From Bradyrhizobium amphicarpaeae (GTDB lineage: Bacteria; Pseudomonadota; Alphaproteobacteria; Rhizobiales; Xanthobacteraceae), in assembly GCF_002266435.3 (NCBI RefSeq), contig NZ_CP029426.2, positions 2,138,001-2,202,000 on the forward strand: a stretch of DNA of 64,000 nt, read 5' to 3'. A program made the translations under genes and the position numbers. How positions within the stretch are numbered: the first letter of the stretch is position 1; each line of letters begins with the position of its first letter. A model generated the notes under the pieces. It was given only the letters and a program-made list of their open reading frames with translations, ran no database searches and was not told where the DNA came from. Shown here in pieces: positions 53,989 through 63,580 of the stretch.

Positions 53989-56154
53989 ATGACGGAGGCG
54001 AGTCACACCCACAATGATAGACCCATTGCCGAACCGGCACAGGACAGGTTCGGTATTGATCCATTCGCGCAGGTATTGGCCAAAAGTATCTGCAAGATCA
54101 ACTCCCCGGAAGGGACAGTGATCGCGCTCAATGGTCCCTGGGGCTCTGGAAAGAGTAGCGCGGTAAATCTCATACTTCATCATCTTAAGGATGCCACCGA
54201 AAAAGGCGAGTTGGTGGTTGTCAATTTTGCATGCTGGTGGTTCCGGGGCGAAGAAGCCCTCGCTCTGGCATTCTTTCGTGAGCTCTACGCCGGGATAGGC
54301 CCGACCCTTGGAGACAAATTCAAGAAGGCGCTCCCAAAGATCGGCGCGCGCCTTTTGAAGGCCGGGTCGATCGTCAGCGCCGGATCAGACCTTGCCGGAG
54401 TTACAGCGGGTGTTGGCAGCCTAGCGTCGAGCGCAATGTCATGGGTCGCCGACTTTATCAAGACGGACGACACGGTCGAGAAGCTACAAGGGGAGCTTAC
54501 CAGGGCACTTGCTGAGCAAGATAAGCGATTTCTGATCGTGATCGACGATATCGACCGACTCGCACCTGACGAAGCGTTGCTCATTTTTCGTCTCGTCAAG
54601 TCAGTTGGGCGGCTCCCAAACGTCGTTTATCTGCTGGTATTTGACCGTGAATTAGCAGAAGCGATCGTATCTGAGCGCTATCCATCCGAAGGGCCGCACT
54701 ACTTGGAGAAAATCATCCAGGCCGGCTTCGACGTTCCTCGCCCTCGTCAAGTTGACCTTAACAACGAATTGCTGCGACAGATTGGGACAATCTGCGGCTC
54801 GCCTCCTGAAGACGCAATGGTGCGTTTTATGAACGTCTTCTATGAGGTGATTGCGCCTGAGATTACCACGCCCCGTGACCTCATTCGAATTACCAACGCT
54901 CTTGCCGTTACATGGCCTGCTGTAGGCAGCGAGGTTGATCGCGCTGATTTTGTTGGCATGGAGGTAATTCGTCTGTTTCGGCCGTCGCTGTATCGAAATT
55001 TGCGCTCTAACAAGGATCAGCTATGTGGCGCCGGGGATACGTATGACCGCTCTGGTCGCGACCGAGAAGGCGACATGAACGTGCGGTTTCTCGACGCCGT
55101 GCCAGAAAAGGACAAAGAGCGACTGAAGCGGTCGTTGATGCGGCTGTTTCCGAGACTTGAATCGGTCTGGAATAACATGAGCTATGGAGGAGACTCTGCT
55201 ACGAGGTGGAGCCGCGACCGTTTGGTCTGCTCCGAAGATCACTTTGACTCGTATTTCCGATTCTCGATCGGCGATGAGGTTCTGTCGCGGGCGGAGCTAG
55301 ACCAACTCATTTCTAAGGCCTCAGACGAGACTTTCATGAAGGCGTCAATGCGCGCCGCGCTTGGCGTGATAAGGCGTGATGGCAGCACCAAGGTCAAGTT
55401 GATCTTGGATGAATTGAACCTCCATGCCACGAGAGTTGCACAAGCAGATGTCGGCCCGCTGTTGAAGGTTCTCTTTGAGATGGCCGACGAGCTAGACGTT
55501 GAATCCGATAAGGAGCGCGGATTTTCGTTCGGCGATAATGAGTTGCGCATTCACTGGCTCCTGCGAAGCCTCACGCGCGGTCGATTCGCCCTTGCGGCAC
55601 GGTCGAAGTTGTTCGTGGTGGCGTGCAGGACGGCGAACTTGACCTGGTTTATTGATTTCGCCAGGTCTGCATACAACGATTATTACCCGCGAGAGGGCAA
55701 GCAGCCGTCGGCGGAAGAGGATTGTCTGACCACAAAGTCAGATGCTGAGACTTTAAATGCTCTCGCGTTGAAACGCATCCACGCCGCAAGCAAGTCCACT
55801 GAATTGGCGTCGTCCAAGCGCCTCGCGTATCTCATGTTTCGCTGGCGCGATCTTGCCGCTGATGAGGGGCTACAGGTCAAGAAGTGGGCGAAAAAGCAAA
55901 TGAAACTCGACGCAATGATTGCAGTGTTTGCTAGCGCTTTTACGTCTTATTCGTGGTCCCAAAGTCTCGGCGATATGGTGGCCAAGAGAAATATCAACGC
56001 GAATGTAGACTCGCTGGACAAGGTGCTTGATCGCGAACAGCTACGCAAGCGCGTCGAGGAGGTGGCGGCCAAAGGCGGCACGGACGAAGCCGCAAAAGCA
56101 GTGTCCGAATTTCTGATTGCGTGGAAGAAGAAGGATGCAGGTGACGTTGACTGA
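53989..56154 (+). CDS. KAP-family P-loop NTPase
   Basis: This 721-residue protein has a Walker A GPWGSGKSS (residues 49-57) and Walker B FLIVIDDIDRL (181-191). The long insert between the two (about 60-175) includes a Gly/Ala-rich hydrophobic stretch (AGVTAGVGSLASSAMSW), as in KAP-family NTPases, which are often membrane-tethered and carried on mobile islands, sometimes in antiphage contexts. The C-terminal 400 residues are helical with no family I recognise. No obvious ribosome binding site is seen before the ATG. One sampled line (54601-54660) is 29/60 GC, well below the roughly 65% of the neighbours, suggesting transfer. It stands alone between a glgA relic and the intact glgA. Confidence 0.88.
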   Translation: MTEASHTHNDRPIAEPAQDRFGIDPFAQVLAKSICKINSPEGTVIALNGPWGSGKSSAVNLILHHLKDATEKGELVVVNFACWWFRGEEALALAFFRELYAGIGPTLGDKFKKALPKIGARLLKAGSIVSAGSDLAGVTAGVGSLASSAMSWVADFIKTDDTVEKLQGELTRALAEQDKRFLIVIDDIDRLAPDEALLIFRLVKSVGRLPNVVYLLVFDRELAEAIVSERYPSEGPHYLEKIIQAGFDVPRPRQVDLNNELLRQIGTICGSPPEDAMVRFMNVFYEVIAPEITTPRDLIRITNALAVTWPAVGSEVDRADFVGMEVIRLFRPSLYRNLRSNKDQLCGAGDTYDRSGRDREGDMNVRFLDAVPEKDKERLKRSLMRLFPRLESVWNNMSYGGDSATRWSRDRLVCSEDHFDSYFRFSIGDEVLSRAELDQLISKASDETFMKASMRAALGVIRRDGSTKVKLILDELNLHATRVAQADVGPLLKVLFEMADELDVESDKERGFSFGDNELRIHWLLRSLTRGRFALAARSKLFVVACRTANLTWFIDFARSAYNDYYPREGKQPSAEEDCLTTKSDAETLNALALKRIHAASKSTELASSKRLAYLMFRWRDLAADEGLQVKKWAKKQMKLDAMIAVFASAFTSYSWSQSLGDMVAKRNINANVDSLDKVLDREQLRKRVEEVAAKGGTDEAAKAVSEFLIAWKKKDAGDVD

Positions 56155-56290
56155 AGTGGCCACATCGGCTTCCCTAAGTGCGAACGGGAAGGCCGAAGAT
56201 GCCCGCGTATGGCACCTATCAGATATATGAGTGTACGACCGCGCTTTAACCCCCAGCGGAGTGGTAGCTTCGGTCGGTGCCTCTGTTGCT

Positions 56291-57706
56291 CTAGGCCGAC
56301 GCCAGCTTGCGATACAGCGCGCTGTAGCTCCCGGCCGAAATGCTCCACGAGAACGACCGCCCCATGGCGCTGCGGCGCATGGTGTCGAGCTGGTCGTGGG
56401 CCATGAAAGCCGAGAAAGCCCGGCGGACGCCGCCAAGGAAGGATTCGCGAGAGGGCCTTGAGAACAGGAAGCCGGTTTCGCCGTCGGTGATGGTTTCGGC
56501 AAGGCCGCCGGTCTGGTGGCCGATCGGCAGCGAGCCGAAGCGCTGGGCGTACATCTGGCTCAGCCCGCACGGCTCGAAGCGCGACGGCATCAGGGTGAAG
56601 TCGCTGCCGGCGAAGATGCGGCGCGCCTGGGCGTCGTTGAAGCCGATCACCACGCCGATGGCGTCCGGGCGGCGGCGATGCGCATCGATCAAGGCCTGCT
56701 CGAGCGCCGGTTCGCCGGAGCCCGTGACCACGATCTGCCCGCCGGCATCGACGATCTCGTCGGCCGCCGACAGCACGAGATCGATGCCCTTCTGGTGCAC
56801 GAGGCGCGCGACGATGCCGAACATCGGGCCTCGCGACACCGCCAAGCCGAACTGCTTGCGGACGTAATCCGCATTAGCCCTCTTGCCGACCCAGTCGCCG
56901 GCGCCGAACTGCTGGGCGAGCTGGGCGCAGGAGCGCGGGTCCCAGCTCTCGTCGATGCCGTTGAGGATACCGGTGAGCTCGGACGCGTCCGAGCGCAGGC
57001 GCAGCAGGCCCTCCAGGCCGCAGCCGAACTCGGTCGTGGTGATCTCGCGCGCGTAGGTGCCGCTGACGGTGGTGAGGTGCGAGGCATAGACGAGGCCGGC
57101 CTTGAGGAAGGACAGCTGGTCGTAGAACTCGACGCCGTCGATGTGGAAGGAGCTCTCGGGTACGCCGATCCGTCGCAGCGAGTCCCTCGGGAACAGGCCC
57201 TGATAGGCGAGGTTATGGATGGTCAGGATCGACGGGACTTTGGCGCCGCGCCAGGCAAGATAGGCCGGCACGAGCGAAGCCTGCCAGTCGTTGGCATGAA
57301 CCAGGTCCGCTGCCCAATTCTTGTCCAGCTTGCCCATGGCCAGCTCAGCGGCCGCCGAGGCAAAGCGCGCGAAGCGGATGTCGTTGTCGGGCCAGTCGCG
57401 CCCGGACTCGTCGCCATAGGGATTGCCGGGCCGGTCGTAGAGTTGCGAGCACAACAGCACATAGACCGGCAGGCCGTCCTTGGTCGCGGCTCGTCCGAGC
57501 GAGCAGGCCGGCATCTCCGCGAAGGCCGGGCAGCGGCCGACGATCTGAATATGCGTGAGTTGCTCGATGATGTCGCGATAGCCGGGCAGCATGATCCGGA
57601 TATCGGCAAAGGGGCGAAGGGCGCGGGGCAGGGCCGCGGAAACAGCGCCGAGTCCGCCGACGCGGACGAAGTCGTCCATCTCAGTGGTAACGAACAAGAC
57701 CCTCAA
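56291..57706 (-). CDS. glgA: Glycogen synthase (GlgA, GT5)
   Basis: This 471-residue enzyme begins RVLFVTTEMDDFVRVGGLGAV and has the C-terminal ADP-glucose-binding SRFEPCGLSQMYAQRFG region. It elongates glycogen from ADP-glucose. The usual KxGGL motif Lys near the N terminus is replaced by Arg (RVGGL). The likely start is a TTG at 57706, with GAGGG nine bases upstream and a family-like first residue; a GTG at 57784 would add 26 residues. A perfect EcfG promoter lies upstream at 57851-57875. Its 3' end matches a decayed second copy across the KAP gene. Confidence 0.9.
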   Translation of the reverse strand: MRVLFVTTEMDDFVRVGGLGAVSAALPRALRPFADIRIMLPGYRDIIEQLTHIQIVGRCPAFAEMPACSLGRAATKDGLPVYVLLCSQLYDRPGNPYGDESGRDWPDNDIRFARFASAAAELAMGKLDKNWAADLVHANDWQASLVPAYLAWRGAKVPSILTIHNLAYQGLFPRDSLRRIGVPESSFHIDGVEFYDQLSFLKAGLVYASHLTTVSGTYAREITTTEFGCGLEGLLRLRSDASELTGILNGIDESWDPRSCAQLAQQFGAGDWVGKRANADYVRKQFGLAVSRGPMFGIVARLVHQKGIDLVLSAADEIVDAGGQIVVTGSGEPALEQALIDAHRRRPDAIGVVIGFNDAQARRIFAGSDFTLMPSRFEPCGLSQMYAQRFGSLPIGHQTGGLAETITDGETGFLFSRPSRESFLGGVRRAFSAFMAHDQLDTMRRSAMGRSFSWSISAGSYSALYRKLASA

Positions 57707-57850
57707 GAACAGCTGCCCTCTGTCGATCCCGTTTGCTTCTATGCAAGAACGGGTCCACTTGTCCTGGAATTCCTCAAAGCCCACCCACGCGGTGCGTCGG
57801 TTCGGTAAACACTTTCCTACTCGGCCGCCGCCCTCTAGGGTCGCCGCGTC

Positions 57851-57875
57851 AACGACAGAGAACTTCGAGAGTTCC
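57851..57875 (-). promoter_or_regulatory. Sigma-EcfG-type promoter of glgA
   Basis: On the minus strand, GGAAC (57875-57871), 16 bases, CGTT (57854-57851) matches the EcfG consensus perfectly. The -10 element is about 145 bp before the TTG start or 67 bp before the GTG alternative. Confidence 0.7.
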
Positions 57876-57901
57876 TAAGAGCCCCAAGGACGTGAGCAGG
57901 C

Positions 57902-59098
57902 ATGCAGCTAGCAGATAAGCATGAGGGGACGACGACAAAAGCCTTCGCGGGGCTGCGGGTGCTGGATTTTTCGACCACCATCGCCGGTCCTCACTGCGCC
58001 CGGATGCTTGCCGACATGGGCGCCGAGGTCATCAAGATCGAGACCGACGGCGGGGAGACGATGCGGACGCGGCCGCCGCTGCGCAAGGGATGCAGCACCG
58101 CGTTCGGGCAGCTCAATGTCGGCAAGAAGAGCGTGGTGCTCGACCTCAAGTCCGAAGACGGCAAGGAAGCGGTGCGCCGGCTGGCCGCAACCGCCGACAT
58201 CCTGGTGGAAAATTTTCGCCCCGGCGTGATGCATCGGCTGCGGCTCGACTACGACAGCATGCGTCAGGTCAACCCGAGGCTGATCTATTGCTCGATCTCG
58301 GGTTACGGCCAGACCGGCCCCTCGGCCGAGCTGCCGGCGTATGCCCCGGTGATCCATGCCGCTTCCGGCTACGACATGGCGCATCTGGCCTACCAGCCCG
58401 GCCGTAGCCGACCCGATTATTGCGGCATCTATCACGCCGACGTTGTCACCGGCACCTATGGCTTCGGCGCGATCGCGTCCGCGCTCTATCAGCGCAGCGT
58501 GACCGGCCTTGGCCAGCACATCGACGTCTCCATGCTGGAATCGATGCTGTCACTGACACTGACTGAATTGCAGGGGGCGCAATTCGCCGTGAAGCCGCCG
58601 CCGCGCCCGATGTTCGGGCCGACCGAGACGGCAAGCGGCTACGTCATGATCACGGTCGCCAGCGAGAAGACGTTCCAGGCCCTGATGCAGGTGATCGGCC
58701 GCCCCGAATGGATCTCCGATCCGCGCTTTGCCGCCTATGCCGCGCGCCGCGACAATTGGGCGGAGGTCATGGACGGCGTCGAAACCTGGTCGCGGCAGCT
58801 CACGACCGATGCCTGCCTTGTCGCGCTAGGCGCGGCCGGCGTGCCAGCCTCGGCCTATCGCACGGTTTCGGAGGCGCTGGCCGATCCGCAACTCGCGCAC
58901 CGGCAGGCGCTCTCCTCCGTGCAGGACGAGGGCGGCTCCTTCCAGGTGCTCAACCTGCCGTTCCGGATGTCGGGTGCCGATATCACGCCGGCCAAGACGA
59001 TGGCCGTGCTCGGCGAACATACCGACGCGCTGCGCGACGAGATCGGCCTCGCCGAGGGTGCGTCAATTCCGACAGGCAAAACTGTCGGGACAGGCTGA
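57902..59098 (+). CDS. CaiB/BaiF-family CoA-transferase
   Basis: This 398-residue class III CoA-transferase has the N-terminal LRVLDFSTTIAGPHCARMLADMGAEVIKIE segment (key residues GPHCARML), the LVENFRPGVM region near 101-110 and the catalytic Asp in YHADVVTGTYG (Asp180). It moves CoA between carboxylic acids. It is divergent from glgA and 131 bp upstream of an ABC peptide-type importer, whose product it may activate, but no direct evidence shows this. Confidence 0.9.
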   Translation: MQLADKHEGTTTKAFAGLRVLDFSTTIAGPHCARMLADMGAEVIKIETDGGETMRTRPPLRKGCSTAFGQLNVGKKSVVLDLKSEDGKEAVRRLAATADILVENFRPGVMHRLRLDYDSMRQVNPRLIYCSISGYGQTGPSAELPAYAPVIHAASGYDMAHLAYQPGRSRPDYCGIYHADVVTGTYGFGAIASALYQRSVTGLGQHIDVSMLESMLSLTLTELQGAQFAVKPPPRPMFGPTETASGYVMITVASEKTFQALMQVIGRPEWISDPRFAAYAARRDNWAEVMDGVETWSRQLTTDACLVALGAAGVPASAYRTVSEALADPQLAHRQALSSVQDEGGSFQVLNLPFRMSGADITPAKTMAVLGEHTDALRDEIGLAEGASIPTGKTVGTG

Positions 59099-59229
59099 GT
59101 ACCATTGCGCCGCACCTGGGGCGTGTGATCTGTCGCGCGTTCCTCTTGCCGTGGCGCGCTTTTGTCGCCAATCTCGCTCCCAGTCATTCAGCGATCCGAA
59201 ACATCGGACGAGGGATCCCGGGAGGAACC

Positions 59230-60774
59230 ATGACGACGTTGGCTGCTAAGGCGCGCAAACACGCGCCGATTTTCCTTGTTGCGGCATTTGCCCTGCTTCC
59301 GCTGGCCGGGACCGCACAGGCGCAGAAGTCTGGCGGCAGCATCACCGTCGGTCAGGAGCTGGACATTCCGGGCTTCGATCCGCTCAAGGTCGGCGTCTAC
59401 GACACATCGACCTTCACCGCGGCCGCCGCCATCTTCGACACGTTGACCACGCTCGATGACAAAGGCGAAGCCGCGCCCAAGCTGGCGGTGTCCTGGTCTC
59501 ACTCCGACGATTACATGACCTGGACCTTCAAGCTGCGCGAGGGCGTGAAATTCCATGACGGCACGCCGTTCAATGCGCAGGCCTTCAAGGAGAATTTCGA
59601 CCGGCAGAAGGACCCGGCCAACAAGTGTCGTTGCGCCTTCTACATCACCAACGTCAAGGAAGTGCTCGCGCCGGACGACACCACGATCGTCTACAAGCTC
59701 ACCGATCCCTCGGTGAACCTGCCCGCGGTGATCACCATCCAGAGCCAGAACAACGCGATACACTCGCCCACAGCCTGGAAAACCAAGGGCGACGACTACA
59801 ATCGCAACCCCGTCGGCACCGGGCCCTACATTCTGAAATCCTGGACCGCCGGCGACCGCATGGTGCTGGAGAAGAATCCCAATTACTGGGACAAGGGCCG
59901 GCCCTATCTCGACCGCATCATCCTGAAGCCGTTGCCCGACGCCCAGTCGCGCTTCGCCTCGCTGCAATCGGGCGAGGCCGACATCATCTGGGATGACGAG
60001 GCCGACGCCGACAACATCCTGAAGGCGCAGAAGGACCCCAAGCTCACCGTTCACACCTACAAGGGTTCGGGCGCGGCGGTGTACGCCTTCAACACCAAGG
60101 TCGCGCCGTTCGACGACGTCCGCGTACGACAGGCGCTGGTGATGGCGATCGATCGTCCGAAAATGTCACAGGCGATCAGCAACGGCCTGAGCCGGCCCGC
60201 CAGCAATCCCTATGGCGACGGCTCCTGGGTCAAATGCAAGGACGACGGCGCGCTGCCGTTCGACGTCGAGAAGGCCAAGGCGCTGATCAAGGACTACGGT
60301 AAGCCGGTCGAGTTCAAGATGCTGGTGACCGCGACGCCGCGCGGCCGCGTGGTCGGCCAGGTGCTCCAGCAATTCTGGAAGCGTGTCGGCGCCAACATGG
60401 AGATCGAGCAGGTCGACCAGGCCACCATTCCGTCGCGCGCCTTCACCCGCCAGTTCCAGATGACGCCGTGGCGCATCGTCGATCTCGCCGATCCCGATCC
60501 GCAGATGTACGCGAATTTCCGCAGCGGCAGCCCGCTGGCGCTCGCCGGCCTTTCGAATCCCGAGCTCGACAAGCTGCTGGACCACGCGCGCGTCACGCCC
60601 GATCTCGGCCAGCGCACCGAGGATTACTGCGCCATAAGCCGCCTGATCAACAAGGAAGCCATCTGGTTCTGGACCTTTCAGAACACCTATTACGCGCTGT
60701 CGAGCGCCAGGCTGAAGGGCTTTCCGAAGATCTACAACGGCGTGATCGACGTCTCGAGGACCTGGCTGGAATGA
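59230..60774 (+). CDS. Dipeptide/nickel-type ABC transporter substrate-binding protein
   Basis: This 514-residue protein has a signal peptide (residues about 10-34, ending AQAQ) and the SBP_bac_5 fold, with the typical LREGVKFHDGTPFNAQAFKEN segment and RQALVMAIDRPKM. It binds peptides or other oligomeric or carboxylate substrates in the periplasm. GGGAGGA precedes the ATG at 59230. It starts a five-gene operon: the permease begins 7 nt downstream. Confidence 0.92.
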   Translation: MTTLAAKARKHAPIFLVAAFALLPLAGTAQAQKSGGSITVGQELDIPGFDPLKVGVYDTSTFTAAAAIFDTLTTLDDKGEAAPKLAVSWSHSDDYMTWTFKLREGVKFHDGTPFNAQAFKENFDRQKDPANKCRCAFYITNVKEVLAPDDTTIVYKLTDPSVNLPAVITIQSQNNAIHSPTAWKTKGDDYNRNPVGTGPYILKSWTAGDRMVLEKNPNYWDKGRPYLDRIILKPLPDAQSRFASLQSGEADIIWDDEADADNILKAQKDPKLTVHTYKGSGAAVYAFNTKVAPFDDVRVRQALVMAIDRPKMSQAISNGLSRPASNPYGDGSWVKCKDDGALPFDVEKAKALIKDYGKPVEFKMLVTATPRGRVVGQVLQQFWKRVGANMEIEQVDQATIPSRAFTRQFQMTPWRIVDLADPDPQMYANFRSGSPLALAGLSNPELDKLLDHARVTPDLGQRTEDYCAISRLINKEAIWFWTFQNTYYALSSARLKGFPKIYNGVIDVSRTWLE

Positions 60775-60781
60775 CGCCGCG

Positions 60782-61732
60782 ATGCTGAACTTCGTCGTTC
60801 GGCGGCTGCTTGCCATACTCCCGGTTCTGCTCGCCGTTTCGCTGCTGACATTCCTGATCGCCTCGCTGCTGCCGGGCGATCTCGCCCTCGTCATCCTCGG
60901 CGATCAGGCGACGCCGGAGAATGTCGCGGCACTGCGCCGCGACATGGGGCTCGACCAGCCGCTGTGGTGGCGCTATCTGAGCTGGCTCGGCCACGTCCTG
61001 CAAGGCGATCTCGGTCGCTCCTTCCGCACCGGGCAGACGGTGTTGCAGGCGGTGGCAGAGCGCATACCAGTCTCGCTGCAGCTGATGCTGATGGCCGAAT
61101 TTATCGGCCTCCTGATCGGCGTTCCCGTCGCGATCGCCTGCGCTGCGCGCGCCGGCGGTGCGTTCGACCGGTTCATGACCGGCAGTGCGTTCGCGATGCT
61201 GTCGATGCCGTCCTTCCTGGTGGCGATCCTCTTGATCTACCTGTTTGCGGTCGAGCTGCACTGGCTGCCGGCGACCGGCTATGTGCCGTTCACCGAGGAG
61301 CCGCTCAACAATCTGCGCTTCTTCGTGCTGCCGGCGCTGACGCTCGCGCTGGCAGAATGGCCAGGCATCATGCGGGTGCTGCGCTCCGACATGATCGCGA
61401 CCTTGCAGGAGGATTATATTGCGCTCGCGAAGGCAAAAGGTCTCAAGCCGGCGCGCATCCTGTTCGTGCATGCGCTCAAGCCCTCGTCGCTGACGCTGGT
61501 GACGGTCACAGGCATCAATATCGGCCGTCTGCTCGGCGGCACGCTGATCGTGGAATCGATCTTCGCGCTGCCCGGCATCGGTCGGCTCCTGGTCGGGGCG
61601 ATCTACACCCGCGACCTCGTCATCCTCCAGGGCGTTGTGCTGCTGGTTGCCTGCGGCTTCGTCATCGTGAACTTCATCGTCGACATGCTCTACGCCGTGC
61701 TCGACCCCAGGATCCGCCATGGCCACGCTTGA
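60782..61732 (+). CDS. ABC transporter permease (DppB-like)
   Basis: This 316-residue permease has six transmembrane helices. DppB-family features include the N-terminal VVRRLLAILPVLLAVSLLTF and the EAA-type loop ALAKAKGLKPARILFVHALK (positions about 219-238). It pairs with the next gene to form the transmembrane channel. It lies 7 nt after the substrate-binding gene, and its 3' end overlaps the next gene by 14 nt. Confidence 0.92.
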   Translation: MLNFVVRRLLAILPVLLAVSLLTFLIASLLPGDLALVILGDQATPENVAALRRDMGLDQPLWWRYLSWLGHVLQGDLGRSFRTGQTVLQAVAERIPVSLQLMLMAEFIGLLIGVPVAIACAARAGGAFDRFMTGSAFAMLSMPSFLVAILLIYLFAVELHWLPATGYVPFTEEPLNNLRFFVLPALTLALAEWPGIMRVLRSDMIATLQEDYIALAKAKGLKPARILFVHALKPSSLTLVTVTGINIGRLLGGTLIVESIFALPGIGRLLVGAIYTRDLVILQGVVLLVACGFVIVNFIVDMLYAVLDPRIRHGHA

Positions 61733-62591
61733 GCTCTCGATGCAGGACGAGGCCGCGCCTGTGCCTGCCGGTCGCAAGCGCAGGCTCGGCCTGCTGTTCT
61801 GGCTCGCCAGCGTCTGGGTCGCGATCATCCTCGTGCTCGCGATGCTCGCGCCGGTGCTGCCGCTGCAGAACCCTGTCGACATGGACATGCTGGAGCGCCG
61901 TGCGGCGTTCTCCACCGAGCATTGGCTCGGCACCGACGGGCTCGGCCGCGACGAACTCGCCCGGCTGATCTTTGGCGCGCGGGTGTCGCTGACCGTCGGG
62001 CTGATCGCGCCGATGATCGGCCTGACGCTCGGCGGCGCGCTCGGCCTTCTCGCCGGCTATTTCCGCGGCCGGTTCGAGACATTGGTGGTCGGCAGCATGG
62101 ATGTGCTGCTTGCCTTTCCGCCGCTGATCTTCGCGCTCGCCGTGACCGCTTATCTCGGCCAGTCCGTCCCCAATCTCACCTTGATCCTCGGCGTGCTCGG
62201 CATTCCCGCCTTCATGCGGGTGGCGCGCGCGGCGACGCTGACGCTGGCGCGACGCGAATTCGTGATCGCGGCCGAGGCGTTAGGCGCCAGCCATGCGCGC
62301 ATCCTGTTGCGCGAGCTGTTGCCGAACGTGATCCTGCCGCTGCTGGCCTTCTTCCTGCTCGGCGTTGCCGTCACCATCGTGGTCGAGGGCGCGCTGTCCT
62401 TCCTCGGTCTCGGCGTGCCGCCGCCGATGGCGAGCTGGGGCAGCATGATCGGGGAGGGGCGCGAGAGCCTCGACGTCGCGCCGCGGTTGGCCTTCCTTCC
62501 CGCTGCGGCGTTGTTCCTGACCGTGCTGGCCTTCAATCTGGTCGGCGATACCTTGCGAGCGCTGACCGACCCGCGTCAGGGTGCGCTGTGA
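61719..62591 (+). CDS. ABC transporter permease (DppC-like)
   Basis: This 290-residue permease has six transmembrane helices. The segment IGTDGLGRDELARL-like (LGTDGLGRDELARLIFGAR), and the EAA-type loop AAEALGASHARILLRELLPN, are typical of DppC. It forms the channel with the DppB-like partner. Its start overlaps the upstream stop by 14 nt; its stop overlaps the ATPase start by 4 nt (GTGA). Confidence 0.92.
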   Translation: MATLELSMQDEAAPVPAGRKRRLGLLFWLASVWVAIILVLAMLAPVLPLQNPVDMDMLERRAAFSTEHWLGTDGLGRDELARLIFGARVSLTVGLIAPMIGLTLGGALGLLAGYFRGRFETLVVGSMDVLLAFPPLIFALAVTAYLGQSVPNLTLILGVLGIPAFMRVARAATLTLARREFVIAAEALGASHARILLRELLPNVILPLLAFFLLGVAVTIVVEGALSFLGLGVPPPMASWGSMIGEGRESLDVAPRLAFLPAAALFLTVLAFNLVGDTLRALTDPRQGAL

Positions 62592-63580
62592 GCAACCCGC
62601 TGCTGACCGTCGAGGACGTCGCGGTCGATCTGCCGACGCCGCGCGGCAATTTGCGTGCCGTCGACCATGTCGATCTGTCGCTCGATGCGGGGCGCACGCT
62701 CGGCATCGTCGGCGAATCCGGCTGCGGCAAGACCATGCTGTCGCGCGCGGTGCTTCAGCTCTTGCCGAAGAAAGCAAAGCTCACCGGACGCGTGATGTTC
62801 GAGGGACAGGACCTGGTGCGGCTTCCCCCGGAAAGCCTGCGTCGCTTGCGGGGGCGCGAACTTGCAGTCGTATTCCAGGACCCCATGACCTCGCTCAACC
62901 CCGTGCTGACCATCGGCACGCAACTGATGGAAACGATCCAGGAGCATCTCGAGCTCGATGCCCCCACAGCACGGAAGCGCAGCATCGAGCTGCTCGCCGC
63001 CGTCGGCATCCCCGCACCTGAGCAACGGCTCGCGCAATATCCGCATCAATGTTCCGGCGGCATGCGCCAGCGCATCGCAATCGCGATCGCGCTGTCCTGC
63101 GAACCGAAGCTCTTGATCGCGGACGAGCCGACCACCGCGCTCGACGTCACCATCCAGGCCCAGATCCTCGATCTGCTCGCGCGCGAGCAGCGTCGTCGCC
63201 ACATGGCCATGATCATCATCACCCACGATCTCGGCGTCGTCGCCGGCCGCGCCGACGAGGTCGCGGTGATGTATGCGGGCAGGGTGGTGGAGCGCGCGCC
63301 GACGCGGGCGTTGTTCAAGCGGATGCACATGCCGTACACGGAGGCGCTGCTGGCGGCGATCCCGAAGCTGGAGACTGCGCCGCACACGCCGCTGCCCGCG
63401 ATCTCCGGCCGTCCGCCCGATCCGACACGGCCGCTGAAGGGCTGCTCCTTCGCGCCGCGTTGTCGCTACGCCGACAGCCGCTGTCATGAGGCCAAGCCCG
63501 GCCTGACGAGCGCCGAGATGCCCGGTCATCTCTATGCCTGCTTCCACCCGATCCAGATGGCGGAAGGAATCGGCGCATGA
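62588..63580 (+). CDS. ABC transporter ATP-binding protein (DppD-like)
   Basis: This 330-residue ATPase has Walker [11 protein letters not shown], signature [15 protein letters not shown], Walker [13 protein letters not shown] and a C-terminal Cys-rich oligopeptide-permease tail ([14 protein letters not shown]). It powers the importer together with the following ATPase. GTG 62588 starts in an overlap of 4 nt with the preceding stop. The 3' end overlaps the next ATG by 4 nt. Confidence 0.92.
   Translation: MSNPLLTVEDVAVDLPTPRGNLRAVDHVDLSLDAGRTLGIVGESGCGKTMLSRAVLQLLPKKAKLTGRVMFEGQDLVRLPPESLRRLRGRELAVVFQDPMTSLNPVLTIGTQLMETIQEHLELDAPTARKRSIELLAAVGIPAPEQRLAQYPHQCSGGMRQRIAIAIALSCEPKLLIADEPTTALDVTIQAQILDLLAREQRRRHMAMIIITHDLGVVAGRADEVAVMYAGRVVERAPTRALFKRMHMPYTEALLAAIPKLETAPHTPLPAISGRPPDPTRPLKGCSFAPRCRYADSRCHEAKPGLTSAEMPGHLYACFHPIQMAEGIGA

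Noticed and set aside
53682..54017. Open frame of 111 codons upstream of the KAP gene
   Set aside because: It runs through the glgA relic in another frame and into the KAP start; it has no ribosome binding site or protein-like composition.
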